In this document: in pieces, positions 35,039 through 42,926 of the stretch
How the letters are laid out: each line of letters starts with the position of its first letter
Numbering within the stretch: position 1 is the first letter of the stretch
Source of the DNA: an uncultured Prevotellaceae bacterium
GTDB lineage: Bacteria; Bacteroidota; Bacteroidia; Bacteroidales; Bacteroidaceae
Direction: 5' to 3'
Assembly (NCBI GenBank): GCA_900316285.1
Contig: ONCG01000023.1
Coordinates: 1 to 64,000 of the forward strand
DNA: 64,000 bases
Translations under genes and position numbers: made by a program
Notes under the pieces: model-generated
The model's input: only the letters and a program-made list of their open reading frames with translations
Told to the model about the DNA's origin: nothing
Databases searched by the model: none

Positions 35039-36133
35039 TCACCTGATGACCGATTTGGCCTCCAGCCCCGTGGCCTTGCGGTTAAGGAACAGGTAGTAGG
35101 TGTTTAGGGCGATGTAGTTCTTCTGCATGTACCAGATGCCCTGATAGTCGCCCGACTCTCCCCACGAGTTCTTCACCATGTAGTATTCGCGGCCTTGCTG
35201 GTCGGTAGCCTTGCCGAAGATGAGCATTACGTGGTCGTAGGTGGAGTCCCAGGAGTCGAAGCGTTCCTGTCGCAGCGCAGCCGTGGGCGTGGCGTCTTCG
35301 AGAGCCAGTCCCTGCCGATTGAAGCCGTTGCCGCTCACGTCGCCGCCCCAGCAGACGTTGTAGCCGTTGTCCAAAGCCTTGTCGAGCGTCGCCATCAGCT
35401 CGTCCAACGGCAGGTTATAGCTCAGCCTCGGACGCCATTTGTAGGGTGCTTCAATGGTGAACCACGTGTAGTAGGGGTGGTGGGTGTAGCTGGTCAGACT
35501 CACGTAGTCGTCCCAGTTGAGTCCCAGGCTCTCAGCAAACGACTTCGGCGTGTAGCGACGGCCTTCATAGGTGAACTCCTCAGGACATTTGCCGAGATAG
35601 GCATCGAGGATGGCCTGATAGCCTTGCTTCCATTGGGTGGACAGCTTCTTCTCCTTGCTGCGTGCCACAGCCTCCACGTACGGCGTCAGCACGCTGAAGA
35701 ACTCGGTGAAGTTGGCCAGCGAGTCGCCCGTCAGCGTTCCTGGTGCCGGCATAGCCTCCTCAGGGCAGATGCCGTGTTGGCGGAGCACAGCCAGCACGTC
35801 GTCAGCGGAACCGCCCTCGGAGAAGCGCGAGTCGCCATGCAGCCGCACGTGGTAGATGGCCTCGTCCATGTAGTTCTTGTTGGCCACGAACATCTCGCAG
35901 AGATCCAGCGTGCGACCGGTCTCACGCAGAATCTCGCTCTCGAAGAAGCCTATGGTGGCGTAGTCCCAGCATGTGCCGCTTCGGCTTTGGTTCTTCACGG
36001 GGGTGATGGGGTTCTTCACGACAGTTGTGAAAGTCAGCTTTTCGTTTTGCTGCGCTGCCTTTTGCTGTGCCCAGCCGTTCGTCATGCTCGTGGTGCACAC
36101 GACGGCCAGCAGTATGATCATCTGTTTTCTCAT
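35039..36133 (-). CDS. Exported C1 family (papain-like) cysteine peptidase
   Basis: A 364-residue protein with a signal peptide (about 1-22, ending GWAQ). The active site is complete: oxyanion Gln and catalytic Cys in VKNQSRSGTCWDYA (Cys at about 55), His in TYDHVMLIFG and Asn in YMVKNSWGE. The arrangement resembles the bleomycin hydrolase/PepC branch, but the signal peptide places it outside the cytoplasm, as in many Bacteroidetes aminopeptidase C-like proteins. Its 3' terminal 13 bases recur twice downstream in the tandem repeat. Confidence 0.9.
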   Translation of the reverse strand: MRKQMIILLAVVCTTSMTNGWAQQKAAQQNEKLTFTTVVKNPITPVKNQSRSGTCWDYATIGFFESEILRETGRTLDLCEMFVANKNYMDEAIYHVRLHGDSRFSEGGSADDVLAVLRQHGICPEEAMPAPGTLTGDSLANFTEFFSVLTPYVEAVARSKEKKLSTQWKQGYQAILDAYLGKCPEEFTYEGRRYTPKSFAESLGLNWDDYVSLTSYTHHPYYTWFTIEAPYKWRPRLSYNLPLDELMATLDKALDNGYNVCWGGDVSGNGFNRQGLALEDATPTAALRQERFDSWDSTYDHVMLIFGKATDQQGREYYMVKNSWGESGDYQGIWYMQKNYIALNTYYLFLNRKATGLEAKSVIR

Positions 36134-36289
36134 TTCTCAGGGATTAGGTTGTTTTCATTGGCATGTTGTCGTTTCAATCAACAAAGGTAAGCATTTCCCG
36201 CATCTTTCGGAAAGGTTCCGCGTTAAAAAAGGTTATTGCAGATTGCCGCCAGCCCCTACACGATGCCCTTATTGCTTCACCGTCGCTAC

Positions 36290-36560
36290 TACCCCAGACC
36301 CCTACTCCCGGGAGGAGGGGACCACGCTGGGTGTCTGATTCTCTTGAGCGAGGGTGTGTCAAAATAAGAATAACGGACGAAAAGTCGCTGCCTGTGGTCC
36401 CCTCCTTCTGGAAGGAGGGGTGCGGGGTGGTAGAGAAAAATACGGTAATAACCTATTATAATTCAAATGTTTAGGCAAAAGTCGAACATTATTTGTCTCT
36501 ACCACCCCTGACCCCTCCTTCCAGAAGGAGGGGACTTTTGACACACCCTCCTACGGGTGG
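36290..36560. repeat. Cluster of family E palindromic repeats
   Basis: Three GC-rich elements: ACTCCCGGGAGGAGGGGACC near 36304, CCCTCCTTCTGGAAGGAGGGG near 36398, and its inverted partner CCCCTCCTTCCAGAAGGAGG near 36512. The last two are an inverted pair, flanked by GTGTCAAAA and TTTTGACACA. Nothing coding is seen between 36134 and 36739. Confidence 0.65.
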
Positions 36561-36575
36561 GGGCATCCTCATAAA

Positions 36576-36692
36576 AACGTTATTTCTGGGCGAAATTTCT
36601 GGCAATTTCTGGTAATTTCTTTCCGATAAAACGAAACTCTTTCCAATAAAACGAAACTCTTTCCTATAAAACAAAACTCTTTCTGATGAACA
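36576..36692. repeat. Family H copy 2 running into a 20-bp tandem repeat
   Basis: TTATTTCTGGGCGAAATTTC leads into TGGTAATTTCTTTCCGATAA, after which about three further 20-bp units of the type ATAAAACGAAACTCTTTCC follow. The array appears to have grown from the end of the family H element. Confidence 0.65.
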
Positions 36693-36739
36693 ATGTTTTC
36701 ACGGAAGTGCTAGGGTGGGGACCCAAGAAGGGATAGGGC

Positions 36740-36779
36740 AAAAGAAAAACCCCTGCAAATGTTGATTTGCAAGGGTTTC
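36740..36779 (-). terminator. Terminator of the tRNA-Ser/tRNA-Glu transcript
   Basis: On the minus strand AAACCCTTGCAAAT pairs with ATTTGCAGGGGTTT and a T-rich run follows. Confidence 0.8.
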
Positions 36780-36783
36780 TGAG

Positions 36784-36855
36784 TAGTCGGTAAGGGAATC
36801 GAACCCTTATGCCAAGATTGAGAATCTTGTATCCTAACCGTTAGATGAACCGACC
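36784..36855 (-). tRNA. tRNA-Glu (anticodon CTC)
   Basis: A cloverleaf with acceptor GGTCGGT/ACCGACT (one G-U pair), D arm ATCT..AGGAT, anticodon stem CAAGA/TCTTG with loop TTCTCAA (anticodon CTC), and T arm AAGGG-TTCGATT-CCCTT. 72 nt; CCA is not encoded. Confidence 0.92.
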
Positions 36856-36895
36856 AGTTGTCAAAGATTGCATCCGAGTTCTGCTAGCATCCTTG

Positions 36896-36982
36896 CGGAA
36901 GCTGGGGGATTCGAACCCCCGGTACGGTAACCCGCACGGCAGTTTAGCAAACTGCTGGTTTCAGCCACTCACCCAAACTTCC
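36896..36982 (-). tRNA. tRNA-Ser (anticodon GCT)
   Basis: Acceptor GGAAGTT/AGCTTCC with discriminator G, anticodon loop TTGCTAA (GCT) on stem GCAGT/ACTGC, a long variable arm as expected for Ser, and T arm GGGGG-TTCGAAT-CCCCC. 87 nt; CCA is not encoded. Upstream of tRNA-Glu in the same transcript. Confidence 0.93.
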
Positions 36983-37072
36983 TTCCTTACGGGGTTGAAC
37001 TTCTGCCCGTTTTCGGTGCTTCCGTTCTACCGGGGTTCTGAATTTACCAGAGCATTGTTCTCAAATGCGGTG

Positions 37073-37104
37073 CAAAGGTAATGCTTTATTTTGAAACTGC
37101 CAAA
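37073..37104 (-). promoter_or_regulatory. Promoter of the tRNA-Ser/tRNA-Glu transcript
   Basis: Minus-strand TTTG (plus CAAA 37101-37104), 20 bp, TACCTTTG (plus CAAAGGTA 37073-37080). Confidence 0.8.
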
Positions 37105-37240
37105 TGTTTTTGCAACTTTTTTTGAAAAAAGTGAAATTATATCGCCAAAACGGGTCGTTATGTGCCATTTCTATGCTTTGCAGCCGCGCCAAAGGGCACT
37201 TCTGCTGAGATCATCGTGGTTGCGACGCTACAGGGCTAAC

Positions 37241-37327
37241 GCATGTTCTCGTCAGCAAACGACCGGATTAATGCACATTTTCGTCAGCAAGCGACCGGAT
37301 TAATGCATGTTCTCGTCGACAAACGAG
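37241..37327. repeat. 32-bp tandem repeat grown from the cdd 3' end
   Basis: GCATGTTCTCGTCAGCAAAC begins at 37241, recurs with changes at 37273 and a third time at 37305, a period of exactly 32 bp. The third copy encodes the last residues of cytidine deaminase (VDENMH). Confidence 0.82.
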
Positions 37328-37779
37328 AGTGGCATGAGGTCTTTCACGCTGTTGATGCAATACACGCCGCGTGTGCCGTAGAGCAGGATGCGTACGGGCT
37401 GTTGGTAGCGGTCTTCCATCTCGAGGATGACTTGCCGGCAGGCTCCGCAGGGCGACACGGGGTCGGGCATGAGGCCGTTGACGTTCTTGGCGGCGATGGC
37501 CAGCGCGGTGATGGCGTGTTCAGGGTGGTGCGACTGAGCAGCGAAGATGGCGCACCTCTCGGCACAGAGTCCCGAGGGGAAGGCGGCGTTCTCCTGATTA
37601 GCACCCGTCGTGATGGAGCCATCAGCGAGTCGCAGGGCTGCGCCGACGTTGAAGTTGCTGTAGCGGGCGTAGGAGTTGGCCGTTGCTCCGATGGCGGCTC
37701 TGACGATTTCCTGGTCTTCGGCCGACAGTTCGTCCATCTGGCAGAACTGCATGTTGATTTCTATTCTGATATCTTCCAT
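37300..37779 (-). CDS. cdd: Cytidine deaminase
   Basis: About 159 residues from MEDIRIEINMQFCQMDEL (ATG at 37779). Zinc-site motifs are complete: NAAFPSGLCAERCAIF and SPCGACRQVILE, with substrate-binding NVGAALRLADG. It deaminates cytidine and deoxycytidine for pyrimidine salvage. It begins 4 bp after the stop of the beta-helix lipoprotein gene, so the two are probably co-transcribed. Its 3' end overlaps a 32-bp tandem repeat. Confidence 0.95.
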   Translation of the reverse strand: MEDIRIEINMQFCQMDELSAEDQEIVRAAIGATANSYARYSNFNVGAALRLADGSITTGANQENAAFPSGLCAERCAIFAAQSHHPEHAITALAIAAKNVNGLMPDPVSPCGACRQVILEMEDRYQQPVRILLYGTRGVYCINSVKDLMPLSFVDENMH

Positions 37780-37783
37780 ATCG

Positions 37784-39229
37784 CTATAGTTTTTTATATT
37801 CGAAGGCACCTATGTCGGGTCGTTCGTCGCGAGGCAGTCCGTTCCTGTCGATGGGCGGAGCCGTAGCGGGATCGCCTCTGTTGATGGCTGGGCTAAGGCT
37901 GTCGAGTCGGCAGTTGTAGTAATAGTTTTCTGCGCTAGCGAAGTGCTTCTTTCCGTAGATGGCGGTGGTGTCGGAATCGTTTTCAAACACGACGTTACGG
38001 AAGAGTTTCACGGTGTCGACATGTTCTATTCTCGTTGTGTCGCGGATGATGCAATGGGCGAAGGCATAGTTGAATACGGAGGCCGTATCTCCTTGTTCAC
38101 CAATGAGTTCCGCGTCGGCATATCCGGTGATGAGCGAGTTCAGACACGACAGCCTGAGCAGATCGTGCTGGCTGCTGCTGAAGTGCAGGGCGTTGCCTTG
38201 GATGGGGGCAAACGGATAGAACTGGGCAATGGTGCAGGCATTGACGTCGGCCCATCCGCCGTCCAGGCAGAGGCAGTCGTTCTGCGTATTGGTGATCTGG
38301 CAGTTCTCCAGCTTGATGCGACTGTTGATGGCATGCAGGCCGTAGCCCTGACAGCTGTGAATCGTCGAACACACCATCTCGAGCTTCATGCGCTCTACAT
38401 CTGCCGAGTCGGCCACGATGCCGTCGAAGGGGCTGTGGATATCGGTGTAGACGAGTCGGTTTCCGTACGACGACGACTGGAAGTGCAGGCCTTTCCATTG
38501 TCCGCTCATCTGGTCGTAGGTGAGGTTGTCGAACATGCGGTCGAGGCGGTCGCCGCGAAGTGTGATATTCGCCTCGGGAGTGCCTTCAGCCACGAGGCGG
38601 CCGTAGACGTCGATGCCTGCGTCGGCGTGGAAATAGAACGTGCTGCCTGCTGCCAGCGTGAGGGTGGCGGCGCTGTCGACGGTGATGCCTCCGTAGATGA
38701 CCACGGGCTTATCGACGGCCGAGAGCACGGAGTCGCGGCTTATGTGGATGTTGCTGAGCAGGCGTGCATCCCACGAATAAGCATTGAGGTTCACCTTCTG
38801 TGTGACGCCGCTTTCGAGCGTGAAGAGCAGATTGTCTTCCACCAGTTGTGGGCGGTCGCCGTGATTAAAGGGTGTTGTGGCCTCGACGAACACGCGAATG
38901 CTGTCTTTGTTGCGCAGCTCCACATCGCTGGTCTGGAAGCCGACGGAGGCACCGAGATAGGTGCCGTCGACGTTGATGCGGAATCCCGACTGGTTGCCTC
39001 GCTCCAACCGGATGTTGGTGCAGCGAATGCCTTCGCCTGAGCGGTTGTAGACCCAGAAGTCGCGAGTGATGGTCGGCACGTTGCTAAACACCGTGTCGAG
39101 TTTCACCGTGTCGACCGAGAAGGTAAGTAGTCGCGACGGCGAGAGCGTAAACGAGTCATCGTCGCTGCATGCCGTGAGGAAGGCCAATGCAGCGAGTATC
39201 ATGAATGTGATATTTCGAAATTTCATCAT
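37784..39229 (-). CDS. Right-handed beta-helix lipoprotein
   Basis: A 481-residue surface-type lipoprotein: lipobox FLTAC at about 17-21. Residues about 30-150 form a beta-sandwich-like part with FSVDTVKLDTVFSNVPTITR, typical of Bacteroidetes surface lipoproteins; from about 180 on, short repeats (LTLAAGSTFYFHADAGIDVY, MVCSTIHSCQGYGLHAINSR) predict a parallel beta-helix. The end SPAINRGDPATAPPIDRNG ... PDIGAFEY is the choice-of-anchor Q motif. Ligand unknown. Confidence 0.82.
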   Translation of the reverse strand: MMKFRNITFMILAALAFLTACSDDDSFTLSPSRLLTFSVDTVKLDTVFSNVPTITRDFWVYNRSGEGIRCTNIRLERGNQSGFRINVDGTYLGASVGFQTSDVELRNKDSIRVFVEATTPFNHGDRPQLVEDNLLFTLESGVTQKVNLNAYSWDARLLSNIHISRDSVLSAVDKPVVIYGGITVDSAATLTLAAGSTFYFHADAGIDVYGRLVAEGTPEANITLRGDRLDRMFDNLTYDQMSGQWKGLHFQSSSYGNRLVYTDIHSPFDGIVADSADVERMKLEMVCSTIHSCQGYGLHAINSRIKLENCQITNTQNDCLCLDGGWADVNACTIAQFYPFAPIQGNALHFSSSQHDLLRLSCLNSLITGYADAELIGEQGDTASVFNYAFAHCIIRDTTRIEHVDTVKLFRNVVFENDSDTTAIYGKKHFASAENYYYNCRLDSLSPAINRGDPATAPPIDRNGLPRDERPDIGAFEYKKL

Positions 39230-39253
39230 GATGATAACGATGATTTCGCTCTT

Positions 39254-39898
39254 TTATTGTGTGGCCAGCCGCGTGATGTCGTTGAGTTGAAGGTGCTGGA
39301 AGTCGTCGACCACGATGTCGGCGAAGGGCTTGATGGCGTCGGCGGGGTTGGTGGTGGCCAGTCCGACCACCGTCATTCCGGCGCTGCGCACGGCCCGCAA
39401 TCCGTTGAAGCTGTCCTCGAAGCCCACACACTCCTTAGGCTCGCATCCCAGTCGCTGGGCGGCACGCAGATAGCACTGCGGGTGAGGCTTGCTCTCGGTG
39501 AAGTCCTCAGCCGTGAGGATGGCATCGAAGAGTTCCGATAGCTCGGGGTGTGAACGGTGCACATTCTTCATCTTCGGCTGGTTGCTGCTGGTCACGATAG
39601 CCGTCTTGATGCCCTGTTGGCGCAGGCTTTCGATGAACTCGCGGGCTCCGGCGATGTAGTCGTACGACATCTGCTGTTCGTAGGCATTGAGCCGCTCCGT
39701 GATGAGTGGCTGCTCGTCGGGCAGGTCGGCAAACACGTGGTCGTAGATTTGCACGAGCGTTTGTCCCTTGATGACGTTCTCCAGCCCCGGCTGGTCGGGG
39801 AAATAGTGTCGGCACTGTTCGCCCCAGAAGCGTGAATACTGCGTTTCGGTGTCGATGATGACTCCGTCGAGGTCGAAGAGTGCGGCTTTAATCTTCAT
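39254..39898 (-). CDS. HAD superfamily phosphatase, beta-phosphoglucomutase-like
   Basis: A 214-residue HAD hydrolase. Motif I is FDLDGVIIDTE (nucleophile Asp8, acid Asp10), motif II VTSSNQPK, motif III Lys in TESKPHPQCYL and motif IV GFEDSFNGLRAV. The helical cap between motifs I and II marks subfamily IA, near beta-phosphoglucomutase and sugar-phosphate phosphatases. Exact substrate unknown. Lies between the beta-helix lipoprotein and a TetR gene on the same strand. Confidence 0.88.
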   Translation of the reverse strand: MKIKAALFDLDGVIIDTETQYSRFWGEQCRHYFPDQPGLENVIKGQTLVQIYDHVFADLPDEQPLITERLNAYEQQMSYDYIAGAREFIESLRQQGIKTAIVTSSNQPKMKNVHRSHPELSELFDAILTAEDFTESKPHPQCYLRAAQRLGCEPKECVGFEDSFNGLRAVRSAGMTVVGLATTNPADAIKPFADIVVDDFQHLQLNDITRLATQ

Positions 39899-39913
39899 AT
39901 TGTTGATGGGTTT

Positions 39914-40546
39914 CTATGGGTTTTCGTTCAGGGTTTTATCGACGATGTCGAGTCCCTTCCTCGTGCAGAAGCCTCTAAGGAAGAGGAAGATGACGTTGCG
40001 GAAGATGTAGGGCAGCTCGTATTCGATGTAGAGTTGCTTCACCATAGCGTTGTGCATCATGTTCTCGCCGAGACGGGCAATCAACGTGTAGTCGACGTCT
40101 TCGCGGAAGTAGCCTTCCTCCACACCACGCTGGAAGAACTGCTTCATTTTCTCCTGACTGCTCTCGTGCTTCTGCTTCAGAAACTCCACCACCAGCGGGT
40201 AGCGGTCTATTTCCGTCAGGAACGTGGGCGGCAGCTCGGAGAGTTCCTTCATGCGCGTGCGGTAGAAATTGAGGAGGATGTCCATCGTGGTACGCGGAGC
40301 CTCCTTCAGGAAGGCAGCCACCTCGGCTTCTTCATGTTCTTTCGTGAACTTAAAGCATTCCAGTAGCAATTCCTCCTTGTTCGGATAGATTTCGTACAGC
40401 GTTCGCTTCGAGATGGTAAGCATCCTGGCAATGTCATCCATCTTCACGGCACGAATGCCTTTCTGCTTGAACTCGCACAGCGCCACTTCAAGGATTTTTC
40501 CTCTCAGTTCCTTGCGATATTCGGTTGTTGCTCTAGTCCTTTTCAT
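39914..40546 (-). CDS. TetR/AcrR family transcriptional regulator
   Basis: About 210 residues from MKRTRATTEYRKELRGKIL; the frame beyond this to 40702 crosses the promoter. N-terminal DNA-binding domain: KILEVALCEFKQKGIRAVKMDDIARMLTISKRTLYEIYPNKEEL, a clear TetR helix-turn-helix; the remaining all-helical part is the ligand and dimer domain. Target and effector unknown. A HAD gene lies 15 bp downstream and may be co-transcribed. Confidence 0.92.
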   Translation of the reverse strand: MKRTRATTEYRKELRGKILEVALCEFKQKGIRAVKMDDIARMLTISKRTLYEIYPNKEELLLECFKFTKEHEEAEVAAFLKEAPRTTMDILLNFYRTRMKELSELPPTFLTEIDRYPLVVEFLKQKHESSQEKMKQFFQRGVEEGYFREDVDYTLIARLGENMMHNAMVKQLYIEYELPYIFRNVIFLFLRGFCTRKGLDIVDKTLNENP

Positions 40547-40567
40547 GTCTTTGCATCTTCTTGGTGG

Positions 40568-40598
40568 CAAAGTTACGAAAAATCGAGCGCAGAACAAA
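40568..40598 (-). promoter_or_regulatory. Promoter of the TetR gene
   Basis: Minus-strand TTTG (plus CAAA 40595-40598), exactly 19 bp, TAACTTTG (plus CAAAGTTA 40568-40575), 22 bp before the start codon. Confidence 0.82.
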
Positions 40599-40644
40599 AG
40601 AAAATTTACTTTTTCTCGAAATAATCGAAACTTTATTATTTCAG

Positions 40645-40747
40645 TGAGATGATTTATTGGAAAGAAATTGGAATAATTAGAATAATTACGTCCCCAAAAC
40701 AAGATTATTTCTGAGCAAAATTTCTAGTAATTTCTTTCCGATAAAAA
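40645..40747. repeat. Family H repeats in inverted arrangement
   Basis: An inverted copy (40645-40692, containing GGAAAGAAATTGGAATAATT) and a direct copy (40704-40747, ending TAATTTCTTTCCGATAAAA) face each other between divergent TetR and NusG-like genes. Confidence 0.62.
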
Positions 40748-40804
40748 ATGATATACCATCCTTTCGTTCAAAAATGGAATCAAAAACTTTGTTATTTACT
40801 TTGC

Positions 40805-40860
40805 ATTTCGCTCACTTATTCGTAACTTTAACCTTCGGTTTTAGTTAGGCTGCATCTCGG
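40805..40860 (+). repeat. Decayed promoter-like module upstream of the NusG-like gene
   Basis: CGCTCACTTATTCGTAACTT and a following CTTCGG ... TAGGCTGCATCTCGG block match the module before dapA (32671-32719). Confidence 0.5.
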
Positions 40861-40884
40861 AAATGAAAATAAATCGCTTTTTAT

Positions 40885-40915
40885 TTTGCATTTCTCTCGA
40901 TTTGCACTAACTTTG
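40885..40915 (+). promoter_or_regulatory. Promoter of the NusG-like gene
   Basis: TTTG at 40885-40888, exactly 19 bp, TAACTTTG at 40908-40915; the start codon is 19 bp further on. Confidence 0.82.
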
Positions 40916-40933
40916 TCGCCCAAAAGGAGAAAA

Positions 40934-41485
40934 ATGGATATTGAGCAGCAAGAAGACCTAACGCCGTGGTATGCGCTCCGACTCTATTCGGTGCGCCATA
41001 AGGCCGTCAGCAAGTGGCTTGAGGAACAAGGCATTGAGTTCTTTGTTCCGATGCACTATGTCGACATCGAGCTGGAAGGACGCGTGAAGCACATCCTTCG
41101 GCCAGTGGTGTCGAACCTGGTGTTTGTCAAGAAGAGCATGACGGAGAAGGCGTTCCGGCAGTTTGTCTTCAACTCGCCTTATAAGATGTCGGTCATCACG
41201 AAGAGCCGCGAGAACCGTGAGTTCTGCGAGATTCCTGCCCGCGAGATGCATGAGTTCCGCATGATGTGCAATCCGGAAGTGGAGTTGCGCAAATACGTCA
41301 GCGAGCAGGAGGCGAAGCTGAAGGCCGGCACTCCCGTGGTGGTGAAGTATGGTCCGCTGAAAGGCCTGAGTGGCAAACTGGTGCGCTCCAACAAGAAATA
41401 CTACTTGCTGAAGGAGGTGCCGGGTCTTGGCGTGATGCTGAAGGTGTCGCGATGGTGCTGTGTGGCGCTACCCAGCGAACAGTAG
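40934..41485 (+). CDS. UpxY-like NusG-family transcription antitermination factor
   Basis: About 183 residues from MDIEQQEDLTPWYALRLYSV. The NGN domain (about 12-105) includes WYALRLYSVRHKAVSKWLEE and FFVPMHYVDIE; a KOW-type segment follows at about 132-180 (GTPVVVKYGPLKGLSGKLVR). Such specialised NusG paralogues in Bacteroidales normally lead polysaccharide operons and prevent termination there. None follows here: the next gene is convergent. So either it acts in trans or its target operon has been lost. Confidence 0.82.
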   Translation: MDIEQQEDLTPWYALRLYSVRHKAVSKWLEEQGIEFFVPMHYVDIELEGRVKHILRPVVSNLVFVKKSMTEKAFRQFVFNSPYKMSVITKSRENREFCEIPAREMHEFRMMCNPEVELRKYVSEQEAKLKAGTPVVVKYGPLKGLSGKLVRSNKKYYLLKEVPGLGVMLKVSRWCCVALPSEQ

Positions 41486-41545
41486 GAAGCGCCACGTATT
41501 TTTTTAGGATTGTCGTTCTTTAGTTACATACTTTGTGACCCTCAC

Positions 41546-41619
41546 ATGTAGGGACGCGGCGTGCCGCGTTGCTGGAGGGGAAAGCTAAATCAGTTACGCG
41601 ACACGTCGCGTCCCTACAT
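41546..41619. repeat. REP-like inverted pair, family B copy 5
   Basis: The left stem is GGC/GCC and the right stem GAC/GTC. It fills the gap between the convergent NusG-like and esterase genes. Confidence 0.85.
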
Positions 41620-41621
41620 TC

Positions 41622-42437
41622 TTATGGATTGACGTTCTTTCCGAGCATCTTGTTCATGTGAGTTTCCAGGATGTGGAAAGAGGGATCAACCATTCCCCCG
41701 TGCCCGTGACCGTCGATTTCGTAAAGATAGGTCTCGGTGTGTCCAACGAGTTTCATCATGCGTGCCAGATACTGGTTTTCGTCGTAGCGGCCATAGAGTT
41801 CAAGCTCGCGGTCGCCGCAGATGAGCACCAGCGGCGGACAGTCTTTGCGCACCCAGTAGAGTGGGGCATACTCGTCGATGGTGGGCTGCAGCGGGGCGAT
41901 GCCCTGCATCTTGCGAATGTTGTAATGGGTGATGGCCTGTCCGCTGAACGGCACATACATCATCACCTGATCGGCATCGATGCCGTAGGCCTGCAGCCAA
42001 GCCTTGTTCAGACAGAGCATCATGGCGAGATAGCCTCCGGCAGAGTGGCCTGTGACAACGATTTTCTTGACGTCGCCGCCATATTCACCGATGTGGTTGA
42101 ACACCCACGCAACGGCTTCGGCAGCATCGTCGATGGTCTCCTTCGCGGTGACCTTCGGCAACAGACGGTAGTTGGCGCCCACCACCACATAGCCTTTCTC
42201 CTTCAGCTTTGCGGGAATCTCCTTGCTGCCCGCCTCGAGTCCACCCCCGTGGAACCACACGACGACGGGACAGCCCATCTGGCCTTCGGGGTAGTAGATG
42301 TCTAGCTTCAGCCGTTCAGCTGAGTAGGCATCCGTCTTTTTCGTATAACTCACGTTGTTGACCTGTCGGTAGGTCTGAGCTGTTGCGCCCGAAATGGCCA
42401 GGCAGAACAACAGCAGAGCAGTTAGCAGTCTGTTCAT
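41622..42437 (-). CDS. Exported alpha/beta hydrolase (esterase/lipase-like)
   Basis: About 271 residues from MNRLLTALLLFCLAISG (signal peptide ending ATAQ); the longer frame to 42524 has no signal-like start. Hydrolase features: oxyanion motif VVWFHGGGLEAG, nucleophile elbow VTGHSAGGY with the active Ser, and probable acid and His in ICGDRELELYG and IDGHGHGGM. This is the carboxylesterase (HSL/BD-FAE-like) branch, often acting on acetylated or other esterified carbohydrates. Substrate not readable. Confidence 0.88.
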   Translation of the reverse strand: MNRLLTALLLFCLAISGATAQTYRQVNNVSYTKKTDAYSAERLKLDIYYPEGQMGCPVVVWFHGGGLEAGSKEIPAKLKEKGYVVVGANYRLLPKVTAKETIDDAAEAVAWVFNHIGEYGGDVKKIVVTGHSAGGYLAMMLCLNKAWLQAYGIDADQVMMYVPFSGQAITHYNIRKMQGIAPLQPTIDEYAPLYWVRKDCPPLVLICGDRELELYGRYDENQYLARMMKLVGHTETYLYEIDGHGHGGMVDPSFHILETHMNKMLGKNVNP

Positions 42438-42544
42438 ATTTTTGTTGTTTGGATATGGTTTGTTCATACGATGATGATTCCTGCTGATCAGAAACCACGT
42501 GCAAAGATAAGCATTTTCGGGCAATTCTCCTTACATTGTCATAA

Positions 42545-42569
42545 AAAAAGTGCGCACCAAGCGCACTTC
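42545..42569 (-). terminator. Terminator of the tRNA-Thr/tRNA-Gly transcript
   Basis: AAGTGCGC and GCGCACTT form a perfect stem around five bases, followed by a T run on the minus strand. Confidence 0.88.
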
Positions 42570-42571
42570 GG

Positions 42572-42644
42572 AGCGGTAAACGGGACTCGAACCCGCGACC
42601 CTCGGCTTGGGAAGCCAATGCTCTACCAACTGAGCTATTACCGC
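42572..42644 (-). tRNA. tRNA-Gly (anticodon CCC)
   Basis: Acceptor GCGGTAA/TTACCGC, D arm GCTC/GAGC, anticodon stem TTGGC/GCCGA with loop TTCCCAA (anticodon CCC), T arm GCGGG-TTCGAGT-CCCGT. 73 nt; CCA is not encoded. Confidence 0.92.
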
Positions 42645-42716
42645 AGAAAAAAGAAAAAAGGGCAACAATTATTGAATTCAGATCATTCCTTCTTCACTAA
42701 CCATTCACCCTCTGCG

Positions 42717-42789
<73 letters not shown>

Positions 42790-42800
42790 ATTTGCGGGTG

Positions 42801-42832
42801 CAAAGGTAAGTGTTTTTTTCGTAAGAACCAAA
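42801..42832 (-). promoter_or_regulatory. Promoter of the tRNA-Thr/tRNA-Gly transcript
   Basis: Minus-strand TTTG (plus CAAA from 42829), 20 bp, TACCTTTG (plus CAAAGGTA 42801-42808), just upstream of tRNA-Thr. Confidence 0.82.
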
Positions 42833-42880
42833 AAATATCGATGTTTTTTTTCAAGTAGAGAATAATTATGGCAGATTTTG

Positions 42881-42910
42881 TTGATTTCTCAGATTTTTTG
42901 AGTAGTTTTG
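42881..42910 (+). promoter_or_regulatory. Promoter of ftsY
   Basis: TTG at 42881-42883, 19 bp, TAGTTTTG at 42903-42910, 17 bp before the start codon. Confidence 0.7.
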
Positions 42911-42926
42911 CAGAAAATTAGATATT

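Noticed and set aside
37241..37327. CRISPR-like direct repeats
   Set aside because: The 32-bp units are adjacent without spacers and include coding sequence of cdd.
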